Source: Elusimicrobiota bacterium (GTDB lineage Bacteria > Elusimicrobiota > Endomicrobiia > Endomicrobiales > Endomicrobiaceae). Taken from it: a DNA stretch of 48,982 bases. The notes below the pieces were generated by a model. The model searched no databases. It had not been told where the DNA came from and saw only the letters and a program-made list of their open reading frames with translations. The number at the start of each line of letters is the position of its first letter. Positions within the stretch are counted from its first letter, which is position 1. The translations under genes were made by a program, and so were the position numbers. The DNA lies in NCBI GenBank assembly GCA_017525905.1, contig JAFXSD010000001.1, forward strand, positions 1-48,982. Reading direction: 5' to 3'. Below, piece by piece: positions 9,270 to 17,727 of the stretch.

Positions 9270-9968
9270 TTATTCGTGTCTCGGATTAATTTTCTTTACT
9301 GCTTCGTTAAATCTTCCATAAGTTCCGGTATTTTTTTCCAAAGCTTCTTTAGGATCCATACCTTTTCTTATAGCTTCCATCATTTTACCGATATGAACAT
9401 ATTTATAACCTATAACTTCGGAGTTTTTGTCCAAACCTATTTCCAATACATAACCTTCTGCCATTTCCAAGTATCTAACACCTTTTTCTTTTGTGCTGTA
9501 CATTGTTCCTACTTGAGATCTTAAACCTTTACCTAAATCTTCAAGACCTGCACCAACAGGAAGTCCGTTTTCTGAAAATGCTGTTTGAGTTCTTCCATAA
9601 ACTATTTGTAAGAAAAGCTCTCTCATTGCGGTATTGATTGCATCACAAACCAAATCTGAATTTAATGCTTCAAGTAATGTTTTACCGGATAAAACTTCTG
9701 CTGCCATTGCTGCGGAATGTGTCATTCCGGAACAACCTAATGTTTCAACAAGAGCTTCTTCGATTATACCGTTTTTTACATTAAGTGTAAGTTTGCAAGC
9801 TCCTTGTTGCGGTGCACACCAACCTACACCATGAGTTAAACCGCTTATGTCTTTTATTTCTTTTGCTTTTACCCATTTACCTTCTTCAGGTATTGGAGCT
9901 GGACCATGTTTTGCGCCTTTTGTTACAGGGCACATTTTTTTTACTTCTTCTGAACACATACAACTCAT
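9270..9968 (-). CDS. Iron-sulfur cluster assembly scaffold-like protein (NifU-N/IscU-related), partner of the GGGtGRT protein
   Basis: This 232-residue cysteine-containing protein has an N-terminal MSCMCSEEVKKMC segment with three Cys in its first 13 residues, then a NifU-N-like core with Cys in GWCAPQQGAC and in ETLGCSGMTHSA, the latter resembling the scaffold ligand loop. The C-terminal ~100 residues are specific to this subfamily (YLEMAEGYVLEIG, YKYVHIGKMMEA). Standard IscU is about 130 residues, so this is a longer variant. A good ribosome site (GAGGTGG) precedes the start. It leads the operon with the GGGtGRT gene. No cysteine desulfurase is nearby, so it may not be the general Fe-S scaffold. 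Confidence 0.8.
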   Translation of the reverse strand: MSCMCSEEVKKMCPVTKGAKHGPAPIPEEGKWVKAKEIKDISGLTHGVGWCAPQQGACKLTLNVKNGIIEEALVETLGCSGMTHSAAMAAEVLSGKTLLEALNSDLVCDAINTAMRELFLQIVYGRTQTAFSENGLPVGAGLEDLGKGLRSQVGTMYSTKEKGVRYLEMAEGYVLEIGLDKNSEVIGYKYVHIGKMMEAIRKGMDPKEALEKNTGTYGRFNEAVKKINPRHE

Positions 9969-10008
9969 TTTGCCACCTCTTGTTTTTTATGCTTTGAGTT
10001 TTTATAAT

Positions 10009-10079
10009 TAAAACTAACTAATTTTACTAAAAAGAAATAATGTTTGTAAATATTTCTAATACTGCAAAAGTTAGTTTTA
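10009..10079. promoter_or_regulatory. 11-bp inverted repeat upstream of the scaffold/GGGtGRT operon
   Basis: TAAAACTAACT (10009-10019) and AGTTAGTTTTA (10069-10079) are perfect inverted copies, 49 bases apart. They flank the likely promoter region, including a minus-strand TTTACA-N18-TAAAAT. An operator pair or a long-range hairpin is possible; the binding factor is unknown. Confidence 0.4.
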
Positions 10080-10119
10080 TATAAGATTGTTAATGGTTAT
10101 AACTTATCGGTAATATGTT

Positions 10120-10683
10120 TTATTTTGGTATATAAATCCTGGTTACAAATCGTGGTTTGGGACCAAGTTTTTTAATAACTTTTGCAGGAACACCCGCAAC
10201 ACATGTATAAGGCTCTACATCTTTTGTAACAACCGCATTTGCTCCTATTTCGGAACAAGTTCCTATTTTTTTATCGCCAATAATTTTTACACCGGGCGCT
10301 ATATAAACCATATCTTCTATTATCGCAAACTTTTTCGGGTTGTTTGATCCGATAGTCACTCCCTGCGAGATATTAATATTGTTTCCAAAAACCGTATTTG
10401 GATTTACAATAATTCCTCCAAAATGCCCGATATAAAAACCGTATCCTATTTTAGTTTTGTATGGAATGTGTATTCCGTATTTATGAGAAAGATGTCTTAA
10501 TATGAGTCTGGTGAAAAGAAAAAAGATAAACGCAAACTTTTTTTCCGACAAATATTTTGTTATTCTTAAAAAAAACATATATTGAAAGCCTTCTATTACA
10601 AAAAAGCAGTATAAAAATTTCTTAAAAGAAACTTTTCCCGTATATCTAAATAAATCGCTTGCTATTAATTCTCTTAACTTCAT
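10120..10683 (-). CDS. Left-handed beta-helix (hexapeptide) O-acetyltransferase, CysE/WcaB-like
   Basis: This 187-residue protein has an N-terminal helical half (about residues 1-75) with a hydrophobic FLYCFFVIEGFQYMFFLRI stretch. Hexapeptide repeats follow: KIGYGFYIGH, FGNNINISQGVTIG, APGVKIIGDKKIG and a closing GANAVVTKDVEPYTCVAGVPAKVI. The His in FYIGHFGG is at the usual catalytic position. This pattern fits acetyltransferases of surface polysaccharide or serine O-acetyltransferase type. A separate, more typical CysE lies at 14.8 kb, so this copy more likely acetylates a sugar; that is inference. It is transcribed alone, divergent from the DUF1653 gene across a 190-base AT-rich gap in which I find no other gene. 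Confidence 0.75.
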   Translation of the reverse strand: MKLRELIASDLFRYTGKVSFKKFLYCFFVIEGFQYMFFLRITKYLSEKKFAFIFFLFTRLILRHLSHKYGIHIPYKTKIGYGFYIGHFGGIIVNPNTVFGNNINISQGVTIGSNNPKKFAIIEDMVYIAPGVKIIGDKKIGTCSEIGANAVVTKDVEPYTCVAGVPAKVIKKLGPKPRFVTRIYIPK

Positions 10684-10873
10684 AATTTTAAAAATCTCCG
10701 TTTTGAGTGCGGTTATAGATTAACAAGAGCAAAATTTTCAAATAATTTCTTGCAATTGTTTTTATCATTTTATTAAAAATCATTGTGTTTTACAATATAA
10801 TTTAAAAATTAATATTTATATATTTTAACGAAAATAGTAAAATAATCGGTATAAAATTTTCGGAGCAAAAATT

Positions 10874-11116
10874 GTGGAACTGAAAAAAGGAATTTATAAA
10901 CATTTTAAAGGTGATTATTATTTTGTTGAAGATGTTGCAATTCACAGCGAAACAGGCGAAAAGTATGTGGTTTACAGGGCACTGTACGGAGACACAGGTT
11001 TATACATAAGACCTTATTCTATGTTTATTTCCGAAGTTGATAAAGTAAAATACCCTGATGCTACACAAAAATACAGATTTGAATATCAGGAAATTAAAAG
11101 TAAGAAAAAAATATAA
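10874..11116 (+). CDS. DUF1653 family small protein
   Basis: This 80-residue soluble protein carries the DUF1653 pattern: [19 protein letters not shown], then [16 protein letters not shown] and [11 protein letters not shown]. The family is usually 60-80 residues and has no established function. The start is GTG, chosen because GGAG lies 8 bases upstream and homology begins at the next residue. It is followed after 22 bases by a lipoprotein gene, probably co-transcribed. Confidence 0.8.
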   Translation: MELKKGIYKHFKGDYYFVEDVAIHSETGEKYVVYRALYGDTGLYIRPYSMFISEVDKVKYPDATQKYRFEYQEIKSKKKI

Positions 11117-11138
11117 AATTTTTATTTGGAGAATTTAT

Positions 11139-11654
11139 ATGAAAAAGATTCTGTTTTTATTATTGGCAATATTTGTATTATTCAGTTGTTCAAACAATGC
11201 GGTTGAAGAAAAACCTAAACTTGTAGGTATGGCAAACCCTTGGACGGATTGCGGAACGGATTTTGATCAAGCAGCACAAATTGCAGGTTTTACTTTTCCG
11301 TTAAAACTTTCAAATTTCGATATCAGAGCAATGAAGCATATGATAGAAATAAATTTTCTGTTAGATGAGGCAAGAACAGTTTGTGTTAGAAAAACAGATA
11401 CGGAAGAACTTGCAAATAATGGTGACATCAGCGGAGTTTATACAGAATATCCGATAAACGAAGAAATAATGTTAAAAAATGCCGTTCCTTTACAAGTTAG
11501 ATGTTCGGAAGATAAAATATATGTTATGAATATGTCTGCCTCGAGCGGATATTATTCGGCTTACTGTGAATACGGTATGAGTTTCGAAGAAGTTGAAGAA
11601 ATATACGATACTATTGCCGAAGCAGAAACTTCCGAACTTTATTCGAATGATTAA
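11139..11654 (+). CDS. Hypothetical lipoprotein
   Basis: The frame opens at 11058, but the ATG at 11139 is the likely start: it has GGAG 7 bases upstream and directly begins a type II signal peptide (KKILFLLLAIFVLFSC) whose lipobox Cys would be acylated. The mature part is about 150 residues. It starts with an NPWTDCGTDFDQAAQIAGF segment, a pattern I associate with secreted clostridial proteins of unknown function. Three further Cys occur (DCGTD, RTVCVRK, QVRCSED), plus one in AYCEYG. No catalytic motif is visible. Location is inferred to be periplasm- or membrane-anchored. Confidence 0.7.
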   Translation: MKKILFLLLAIFVLFSCSNNAVEEKPKLVGMANPWTDCGTDFDQAAQIAGFTFPLKLSNFDIRAMKHMIEINFLLDEARTVCVRKTDTEELANNGDISGVYTEYPINEEIMLKNAVPLQVRCSEDKIYVMNMSASSGYYSAYCEYGMSFEEVEEIYDTIAEAETSELYSND

Positions 11655-11702
11655 ATATTGTTCCGCAAAACATTTTAATTAACGACTGTATTTTGCAAAA
11701 AG

Positions 11703-11984
11703 TTAACATTTATTTGTAAGACTTGTTTTTTTTATTATTAACGAGTTTCTGTAATATAAACATATATCAATTAAAACCAAACAGAAATTGAAAAGATATA
11801 AGTAAAAAACTCCGTCCATATTATAAAAATATTTGTGTAACAAACCTGCAACATAACCGAGTTCTACCACATACATAAACAAAAGGCTTTTTCCTGCAAT
11901 TTGTTTTGATGTATAACTTTTATAAATCGAAAAAGGCCATGCACTTGCAAAACATAATAACATTACAATTTCAAATATGCTCAT
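11703..11984 (-). CDS. Small membrane protein, possibly PQ-loop/SWEET-like
   Basis: This 93-residue protein has three hydrophobic segments. The first loop reads WPFSIYKSYTSKQIAGKS, resembling the Pro-containing turn of small PQ-loop (SemiSWEET-type) proteins, which work as dimers; here the Pro is not followed by Gln. A transport role is therefore only a suggestion. It starts about 19 bases upstream of the 412-residue flavoprotein gene's end and is convergent with the lipoprotein. A TTCCC motif on the plus strand corresponds to a GGGAA ribosome site. Confidence 0.55.
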   Translation of the reverse strand: MSIFEIVMLLCFASAWPFSIYKSYTSKQIAGKSLLFMYVVELGYVAGLLHKYFYNMDGVFYLYLFNFCLVLIDICLYYRNSLIIKKTSLTNKC

Positions 11985-12002
11985 TTTTTCCCTTCTGTTA
12001 TT

Positions 12003-13241
12003 CTATCCTTTTAATTGTCCTGCCAAGTAACCTGTAGAAAATGCCGCCTGCAAATTAAATCCGCCGGTAGGTCCGTCTACATCTAAAATTTCTCCGCAAA
12101 AATAAAGGTTTTCTATTAATTTAGATTTCATTGTGTTTTGTTCTATTTCTTTTAAAGATATTCCGCCTTTTGTAATTATGGCTTCATCTATAGGTCTTGT
12201 AGAAACAATTTTAAATCTCATATTTCTTAAACCGTCAAAAATTTTCTTTCTTTTTTCTTTGTTTATTGCCGAACAAATTTCAGTATGTTTTATATTATTT
12301 TTTTTCATAAACGGTTCTATTATTTGTATGGGCAAAAGAGTTTTCAACATATTTCTTACAGGCATACTGCCGAAACTGTTTAACTCTCTTATAATTCTGT
12401 CGTCTAATTGTTTGTCGTCAAGAGCAGGTTTTAAGTTTATGGAAATTTCAACAGACTTTTTTTCTTCAAGTAACGAAAATATTTTTGAGCTTACGGTAAG
12501 AATTAAAGGGCCGGTTAACCCAAAAATTGTAAATTCTATTTCCCCGAACAGTTTGGTTGCGATTTTATTATCTTCTAAAACCGATATTTCAATGTTTTTA
12601 AGTTTCAGTTTGTTTAATTGTTTTAAATATTCGTCGGATGATACAAGAGGAACAAGTGCCGGTTGAGGTTTTATTATTGTGTGCCCCAAACTTTTTGCTA
12701 ATTTGTAACCGTCTCCGGTTGAGCCGGTAAGAGGATAAGATTTTCCTCCGGTCGCCAAAATGAATTTTTCCGCAGAATATGTGTTGCCGTTTTTTAAAAC
12801 AATACTTTTAATTTTTTTATTTTCACAAACAAAATTTACAACTTCACTGTTTGTAATAATTTTTACATTATTGTTTTTGGCGAACTTTATCAAAGCGTTT
12901 ACTATATCGTGAGCATCATTACTTTCGGGAAAATATCTTCCGCCTCGTTCCAGTTTACACGAAACTCCCAATTCTTCAAAAAAATTTATTGTGTCCGCAT
13001 TAAAAAAATTACTAAATGAGCTGTACAAAAATTTTCCGTTATTACCGAACTTTTCTATAAATTCATGTATATCGGCACTATTTGTAACATTACATCTGCC
13101 TTTGCCGGTAATGGAAAGTTTTATTGCGGGACGGGTCTTTTTTTCAATTAATAAAACCGATTTTCCCTGTTGCGCGGCAATACCCGCAGCAATAAGCCCG
13201 GAAGCTCCTGCACCTATTACTATAACATCTACACTATTCAT
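12003..13241 (-). CDS. HI0933/YhiN-family NAD(P)/FAD-dependent oxidoreductase
   Basis: This 412-residue flavoprotein starts with VDVIVIGAGASGLIAAGIAA (Rossmann GxGxxG) and an acidic beta-2 end (LLIEKK). The family-specific KLSITGKGRCNVTN and GGRYFPESN motifs follow, then the ATGGKSYPLTGSTGDGY block. The C-terminal FAD segment is VDGPTGGFNLQAAFSTGYLAG. HI0933 proteins are cytosolic flavoproteins; relatives such as BaiN have proposed reductase roles, but the substrate here is unknown. Its start overlaps the end of the upstream kinase gene by 8 bases, making a three-gene minus-strand operon with PorV. Confidence 0.85.
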   Translation of the reverse strand: MNSVDVIVIGAGASGLIAAGIAAQQGKSVLLIEKKTRPAIKLSITGKGRCNVTNSADIHEFIEKFGNNGKFLYSSFSNFFNADTINFFEELGVSCKLERGGRYFPESNDAHDIVNALIKFAKNNNVKIITNSEVVNFVCENKKIKSIVLKNGNTYSAEKFILATGGKSYPLTGSTGDGYKLAKSLGHTIIKPQPALVPLVSSDEYLKQLNKLKLKNIEISVLEDNKIATKLFGEIEFTIFGLTGPLILTVSSKIFSLLEEKKSVEISINLKPALDDKQLDDRIIRELNSFGSMPVRNMLKTLLPIQIIEPFMKKNNIKHTEICSAINKEKRKKIFDGLRNMRFKIVSTRPIDEAIITKGGISLKEIEQNTMKSKLIENLYFCGEILDVDGPTGGFNLQAAFSTGYLAGQLKG

Positions 13242-13797
13242 GATATTTTGATTTTAAATCTTTTAACAGATTATCTATTTTTGAGTAAAGTGAATTTATA
13301 TCGTTTGTATCGTTAACAAAAACAAGATCTGCCATTTTACAACATAATGCAACTTGTTGGCCTGAACCGGAAGATTGAGACTCTTTTTGTTCAAGCTCAA
13401 TAAATTTTTCCAATGTTGTCGGATCGCCCGGTCTTTTTCTTTGTTGCATTCTGTCAAATCTTATTTTTTGAGGAGCATCTACATTTATTAAAACGAAATT
13501 TTTTATTGTTTTAAATGTTTTTACTTCTTCGCTGTGCCTTATGGAAGTAATGCAATAATCTTTACCGTCTTCAAATTTTTTCATAACGGATTTTGCTAAA
13601 ACTCCGTTACCGTTATCCTGCCTTAATTGAGTTCCGAATTTTATTAAATTTTCTCTTGTCGGTTCTATGCCTTGCTCTTTCATTAACAATCTTATTTCAT
13701 CCGATAACGAAAAATGCTTAAAACCGTTATTTTTTACTATATAATCAGCAACCGTATCTTTACCTGAACAATATGAACCTGTTAAACCTATAATCAT
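13234..13797 (-). CDS. P-loop nucleotide kinase-like protein (dephospho-CoA kinase/UPF0200-like)
   Basis: This 187-residue protein starts with a Walker A motif, IIGLTGSYCSGKDTVADYI, followed by HFSLSDEIR, a typical nucleoside monophosphate kinase acceptor-binding segment. RQRKRPGDP-like basic residues in FDRMQQRKRPGDPT suggest a lid region. It could phosphorylate a nucleotide or dephospho-CoA, but it diverges from canonical CoaE and I cannot name a substrate. It overlaps the PorV gene by 4 bases (ATGA) and the flavoprotein by 8, so translation is coupled. Confidence 0.65.
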   Translation of the reverse strand: MIIGLTGSYCSGKDTVADYIVKNNGFKHFSLSDEIRLLMKEQGIEPTRENLIKFGTQLRQDNGNGVLAKSVMKKFEDGKDYCITSIRHSEEVKTFKTIKNFVLINVDAPQKIRFDRMQQRKRPGDPTTLEKFIELEQKESQSSGSGQQVALCCKMADLVFVNDTNDINSLYSKIDNLLKDLKSKYHE

Positions 13798-14741
13798 TGT
13801 TTTTCTACCTGTTTTCCGAATTTTATACTAAACGATAATCTGTGAGTCATTCCTATATCGCCGTAAGGAACAAAAGCATAATCAAACATATAATCCAAAT
13901 ATGTTAATCCGAACCCGAGATTTATCCAGTTAAATCCCGGAACATCCTTGTTTCTTCCTTCATAACCCGCTCTTAAAGCAAACATAATATCGTTCGTTAT
14001 TGCTATATTGTATTCAGTTCCGAAATTTACATAAATTTCGTTATCTTTCGGGAAATTCAAATCTAAAGAAACCAACCAAACGTCAAGAATATAATGAGAA
14101 GCTCCTATTTTAAACAATACAGGTAACGATTCGCTTTCTTTATCAAATTTCATTTCAGTACCGAGATTTGTAATTGTGGCACCGATAGCGGTTTTGTTAT
14201 CTGAAAAATTGTAAACCGCACCCAAGTCTAAAGCCAGTGCATAAGCAGATGTTTCTATTTTTGAATAAACATATTTTAAATTTAATCCAAAACTGAATTG
14301 TTCATAAGTGTTTGCATAAGATAAATATAAAGCCATGTCCAACGGAGAAAAAGAACCGTCCGGAGTGTTGGTGTTATCAACTTTATCTATACTTCCGTAA
14401 GAAACATATTGTAATCCCAATCCGAAATTACCATATTCTTTTGTCGGTAACACGAAAGCTAACCATTCATAATTTACATCTTCAAACCATATCGCATGAG
14501 AAAAAGAAAGTTCTTTTTTGTCCATATAACTCAAGTTTGCGGGATTCCAATAAATAGCATCCGATCTGTTGAATACAGATGTAACGGCATTTCCCATACC
14601 TGCACTTTGTGCACCTATACCAAGCTTCAAAAATTGTGCGGTTGTTGAACCGATATCATCTTTTGAAAGAAATGCCTGTGCGGTTGAATACGAAAACAAA
14701 ACAAATAAAAAAGTAATAAACAAACTTTTAATATATCGCAT
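13794..14741 (-). CDS. PorV/PorQ family outer-membrane beta-barrel protein
   Basis: This 315-residue exported protein has a signal peptide (FITFLFVLFSYSTAQA) and the family N-terminus AQFLKLGIGAQSAGMGNA, with DAIYWNPANLS, the hallmark of PorV/PorQ (UPF0164) barrels. Alternating aromatic/glycine strands continue to a C-terminal SFSIKFGKQ. In Bacteroidota PorV works with type IX secretion; in Elusimicrobiota-like genomes paralogues are common and their role is less clear. It is the first gene of a minus-strand operon, divergent from cysE. No Shine-Dalgarno precedes its ATG. A second paralogue lies at 30.4 kb. Confidence 0.85.
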   Translation of the reverse strand: MRYIKSLFITFLFVLFSYSTAQAFLSKDDIGSTTAQFLKLGIGAQSAGMGNAVTSVFNRSDAIYWNPANLSYMDKKELSFSHAIWFEDVNYEWLAFVLPTKEYGNFGLGLQYVSYGSIDKVDNTNTPDGSFSPLDMALYLSYANTYEQFSFGLNLKYVYSKIETSAYALALDLGAVYNFSDNKTAIGATITNLGTEMKFDKESESLPVLFKIGASHYILDVWLVSLDLNFPKDNEIYVNFGTEYNIAITNDIMFALRAGYEGRNKDVPGFNWINLGFGLTYLDYMFDYAFVPYGDIGMTHRLSFSIKFGKQVEKQ

Positions 14742-14806
14742 ATTAGAAATATTTTAACATATTTTTTTAATATACAAAAGAAGAAATTTTTTTGTATAAT
14801 TAGCTT
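14742..14806. promoter_or_regulatory. Divergent promoters for PorV and cysE, possibly leaderless
   Basis: On the plus strand TATAAT (14795-14800) ends 6 bases before the cysE ATG. On the minus strand TAAAAT (14756-14751) ends 9 bases before the PorV ATG. Neither gene has a Shine-Dalgarno. Standard -10 to start-site spacing would put transcription starts at or within 3 bases of the start codons. The -35 elements are poor. Confidence 0.45.
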
Positions 14807-15451
14807 ATGAATAAATTTCAATTACTAAAAGAAGATGTAAAAACTGTTTTTCAAAAAGATCCTGCTGCCCGTTCATGGCTTGAAGTAGTGATATGTTATC
14901 CGGGTCTTCATGCTATATGGAGTCACAGGGTTGCACACTATTTATGGAAACATAAACTTCGTTTCCTGGCAAGGTTGTTGTCACACATAACACGATTTTT
15001 TACCGGTATAGAGATTCATCCGGGTGCAACCATAGGCAGAAGATTTTTTATAGATCACGGTATGGGAATAGTTATAGGTGAAACAACTGAAATAGGTAAT
15101 GATGTTTTACTGTATAAAGGTGTCGTTTTGGGCGGAACATCTTTGGAGAAAAAGAAAAGACATCCCACTTTGGGAAACAATATTATTGTAGGTTCAAATG
15201 CCATTATTATGGGTGCGATAACCATAGGGGACAATGCGAGAATAGGAGCAGCCTCTGTTGTAACTCATAATGTTCCCGCAAATACTACAGCCGTGGGTAT
15301 TCCTGCAAGAGTTTCGGTCGGGGCAACAAAAAATGATATTGATTGCCTTGAACATTCCAAACTTCCCGATCCGGTAGCAGATGCAATGAAATATGTTCTT
15401 GCGGAACAAAGAAAACTGGAAGAAAGAATTTCCAAACTTGAAAAAAAATAA
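14807..15451 (+). CDS. cysE: Serine O-acetyltransferase
   Basis: This 214-residue protein fits the short CysE/EpsC type. The helical N-terminal part includes [25 protein letters not shown] sequence, and the hexapeptide domain contains [21 protein letters not shown] with the catalytic His-Asp pair, then [22 protein letters not shown]. It transfers acetyl from acetyl-CoA to L-serine, making O-acetylserine for cysteine synthesis in the cytosol. No cysK is in the window. The C-terminus is a charged helix ([10 protein letters not shown]). It is convergent with rsmA, 10 bases apart, and transcribed from a -10 box that almost touches its ATG. Confidence 0.9.
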   Translation: MNKFQLLKEDVKTVFQKDPAARSWLEVVICYPGLHAIWSHRVAHYLWKHKLRFLARLLSHITRFFTGIEIHPGATIGRRFFIDHGMGIVIGETTEIGNDVLLYKGVVLGGTSLEKKKRHPTLGNNIIVGSNAIIMGAITIGDNARIGAASVVTHNVPANTTAVGIPARVSVGATKNDIDCLEHSKLPDPVADAMKYVLAEQRKLEERISKLEKK

Positions 15452-15461
15452 ATATTTTACG

Positions 15462-16211
15462 CTATATTTTTTCCGCCAATATTTTGTATTGCTCTAAAGT
15501 AAGTTTATCGGGACGGAGCATTACATCTATGTTATTTTCCGTTAAAATTTTTGCGGTTTGAATTTTGTCTTGTTTTAAAAATGTCGATAAACAATTTAAC
15601 ATTGTTTTTCTTCTCATTGTAAAACAATGTTTTATTAACGGAAAAAGTTTTATGTTCGGCTCCTGCGGAAATTTGTTATAAAATTTTGCGACAGCCGACA
15701 TTACTTGCGGTTTCGGATTAAAACATCCGGGCGGAACATCAAATAAAAATTCCGCATCGGCATAATATTGTCTAAACAAAGATATATATCCGTAATCTTT
15801 TGTTCCTTCGCAACTTATAAGTCGGGTAATAACATCTTTTTGCAACATTATTACTCCGGAAACAAAATTGCTGTTCGGTAAAAACTTTTGTACTATTGCC
15901 GTTCCTACGTTGTAAGGTAAATTTGCAACTATTTTAAATTTTGTGTCCGGTAAATCAAACTTTAAAAAATCTCTGTTTATTACAGTGATGTTTTTGTTGT
16001 CTTTATATTTGAGCTGTAATGCTTGTGCCAAATTAGAATCGATATCTACCGCAATTAAGTTGTCGGTATAATCTTTTAAAATGTCGGTAAGAGCGGCTTT
16101 CCCCGGACCGATTTCTATAACAGTATCTGTTTTTTGTATATCGGCAGCTTCAACTATTCGGTGTGCAATGTTTTTATCCGTAAGAAAGTTTTGTCCGTGA
16201 GGTTGTCTCAT
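15462..16211 (-). CDS. rsmA: 16S rRNA (adenine1518-N6/adenine1519-N6)-dimethyltransferase
   Basis: This 249-residue methyltransferase begins RQPHGQNFLTDKNIAHRIV, the KsgA N-terminal signature, with SAM motif I VIEIGPGKAALTDIL and catalytic motif IV NLPYNVG. It dimethylates two adjacent adenines at the 3' end of 16S rRNA, a late 30S maturation step. It is slightly shorter than E. coli KsgA (273). It is divergent from rlmD over a 145-base AT-rich region and has a ribosome site CAGGAAA upstream of its ATG. Confidence 0.92.
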   Translation of the reverse strand: MRQPHGQNFLTDKNIAHRIVEAADIQKTDTVIEIGPGKAALTDILKDYTDNLIAVDIDSNLAQALQLKYKDNKNITVINRDFLKFDLPDTKFKIVANLPYNVGTAIVQKFLPNSNFVSGVIMLQKDVITRLISCEGTKDYGYISLFRQYYADAEFLFDVPPGCFNPKPQVMSAVAKFYNKFPQEPNIKLFPLIKHCFTMRRKTMLNCLSTFLKQDKIQTAKILTENNIDVMLRPDKLTLEQYKILAEKI

Positions 16212-16288
16212 AATGTTTTCCTGATATAAATTTTTATTTATTTTATTAAAATACCGTTTCTTTTACAACATTAATATAAAATAAACAA

Positions 16289-16317
16289 TTTAAAATATAT
16301 GTCCAATTTGATAGAAT
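16289..16317 (+). promoter_or_regulatory. Probable promoter for rlmD
   Basis: TTTAAA (16289-16294) and TAGAAT (16312-16317) have a 17-base spacer. The first start codon is 39 bases downstream, with AAGGAAACGG as ribosome site. Confidence 0.4.
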
Positions 16318-16356
16318 AAACAGGAAGAAATTATTTTACAAATTAAGGAAACGGAT

Positions 16357-17727
16357 ATGCCGTCGTTAAAACATAAAATAATTAAAGTTAAAGCAGAAAA
16401 AATAGTTTTTCCCGGTAATGTATTATGCAGATGTGAAGACGGGATTGCTCTTTTTACGGAAGGCCTTTTACCGGGAGAAGAAGCGGAAGTTTTTGTTACA
16501 AGAGATAAAAAATCTTACAGAGAGGCCAAACTTGAAAAAATATTAACACCATCGCCGTTAAGGATTGAACCGAAATGTCCTGCGTTCGGTAAATGCGGCG
16601 GTTGTTCGTTTGAGCATACGGAATATAAAAATCAAATACAGTTTAAGACGGATTGTGTTAAAGAACTTTTAAACTTTTTAGATGTAGAAATACCGCAAGC
16701 AAAACAAAGTCCCGTACAATGGAACTACAGGAACAAGATGGAGTTCAGTTTTTATAACGATTCTCTTGCCAATCTTTCATTAGGCCTGCATTGTAAGGGA
16801 AGTTTTTATAAATATTCCGAAGTTCCGCCATGCTATATTTCTCATGAAGATATTATAAAAGCATGCGAAACAGTAAAAGAGTTTGCAATAAATACAGGTT
16901 TAAAAGCATACAACAACAAATCTCATGAAGGTTTTTTCAGACATCTTGTTCTAAGAAAAGGTGTTAATACCGGCGATTTGCTTGTAAATATCGTTACCAA
17001 CAAACAAGAAGATATAAACAAAAATTTTTTTGATGGTGTAGTAAAACAGTTATCATCTTTTTGTTCAAGTATATATTGGACACAAAACTCGAAATTTTCC
17101 GATGCGGTTAATGCAGAAAGTATAACATTGTTATGCGGCAACGAAAACATTACGGAAACTTTAAATGTAGCCGGACAAAAATTTAATTTTTCTGTTGCAC
17201 CGTTTTCGTTTTTTCAAACCAACACAAAAGCAACCGAAGTTTTGTACAACACAGTAATAGAACTTTTACAGCCCGACAAACAAGATACATTACTTGATAT
17301 GTATTGCGGAACGGGCGCTATAGGAATATGTTTATCCCCGCATGTAAAGTCCGTTGTCGGCGTCGAACAAGTGGAAGAATCTATTGAAAGCGCCAGGCAT
17401 AATGCTCAAATAAATAATATAAATAACATGGAATTTTTTGCACAACCTGCACAAGATTGGGTAAAACAAAACGATAAAAAGTTTGATTGTGTTATTATAG
17501 ATCCGCCGAGAGCAGGCCTTTTTGAAAATGTTATAGAACATCTTTTATTTTTAAATCCTAAAAAGATAGTTTATGTTTCGTGTAATCCGTCAACTTTGGC
17601 AAGAGATTTAAAACTTATTACAAAAGATGAAAAATATAAAGTTATAAAAGTTTGTCCGGTGGATATGTTCCCGCAAACTTATCATATTGAAACGGTAGTT
17701 TTGTTAGAGAGGAATATAAATGATTAA
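16357..17727 (+). CDS. rlmD: 23S rRNA (uracil-C5)-methyltransferase, RlmD type
   Basis: This 456-residue protein starts with a TRAM domain (about residues 8-65). The Fe-S ligand pattern CPAFGKCGGC follows, with a fourth candidate Cys in PPCYISH. The SAM-binding motif is DMYCGTGAIGICL, then DPPRAGL, and the nucleophilic Cys is in YVSCNPSTLARDL. These define the RumA/RlmD/RlmCD group, which methylates U1939 and sometimes also U747 of 23S rRNA; which site is used here cannot be decided from one protein. The stop overlaps the next start by 8 bases, coupling it to an SDR gene. Confidence 0.88.
   Translation: MPSLKHKIIKVKAEKIVFPGNVLCRCEDGIALFTEGLLPGEEAEVFVTRDKKSYREAKLEKILTPSPLRIEPKCPAFGKCGGCSFEHTEYKNQIQFKTDCVKELLNFLDVEIPQAKQSPVQWNYRNKMEFSFYNDSLANLSLGLHCKGSFYKYSEVPPCYISHEDIIKACETVKEFAINTGLKAYNNKSHEGFFRHLVLRKGVNTGDLLVNIVTNKQEDINKNFFDGVVKQLSSFCSSIYWTQNSKFSDAVNAESITLLCGNENITETLNVAGQKFNFSVAPFSFFQTNTKATEVLYNTVIELLQPDKQDTLLDMYCGTGAIGICLSPHVKSVVGVEQVEESIESARHNAQINNINNMEFFAQPAQDWVKQNDKKFDCVIIDPPRAGLFENVIEHLLFLNPKKIVYVSCNPSTLARDLKLITKDEKYKVIKVCPVDMFPQTYHIETVVLLERNIND

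Noticed and set aside
11058..11138. Lipoprotein start 27 codons upstream.
   Set aside because: It would overlap the DUF1653 gene and place a signal peptide internally; the ATG at 11139 has GGAG and begins the signal peptide.
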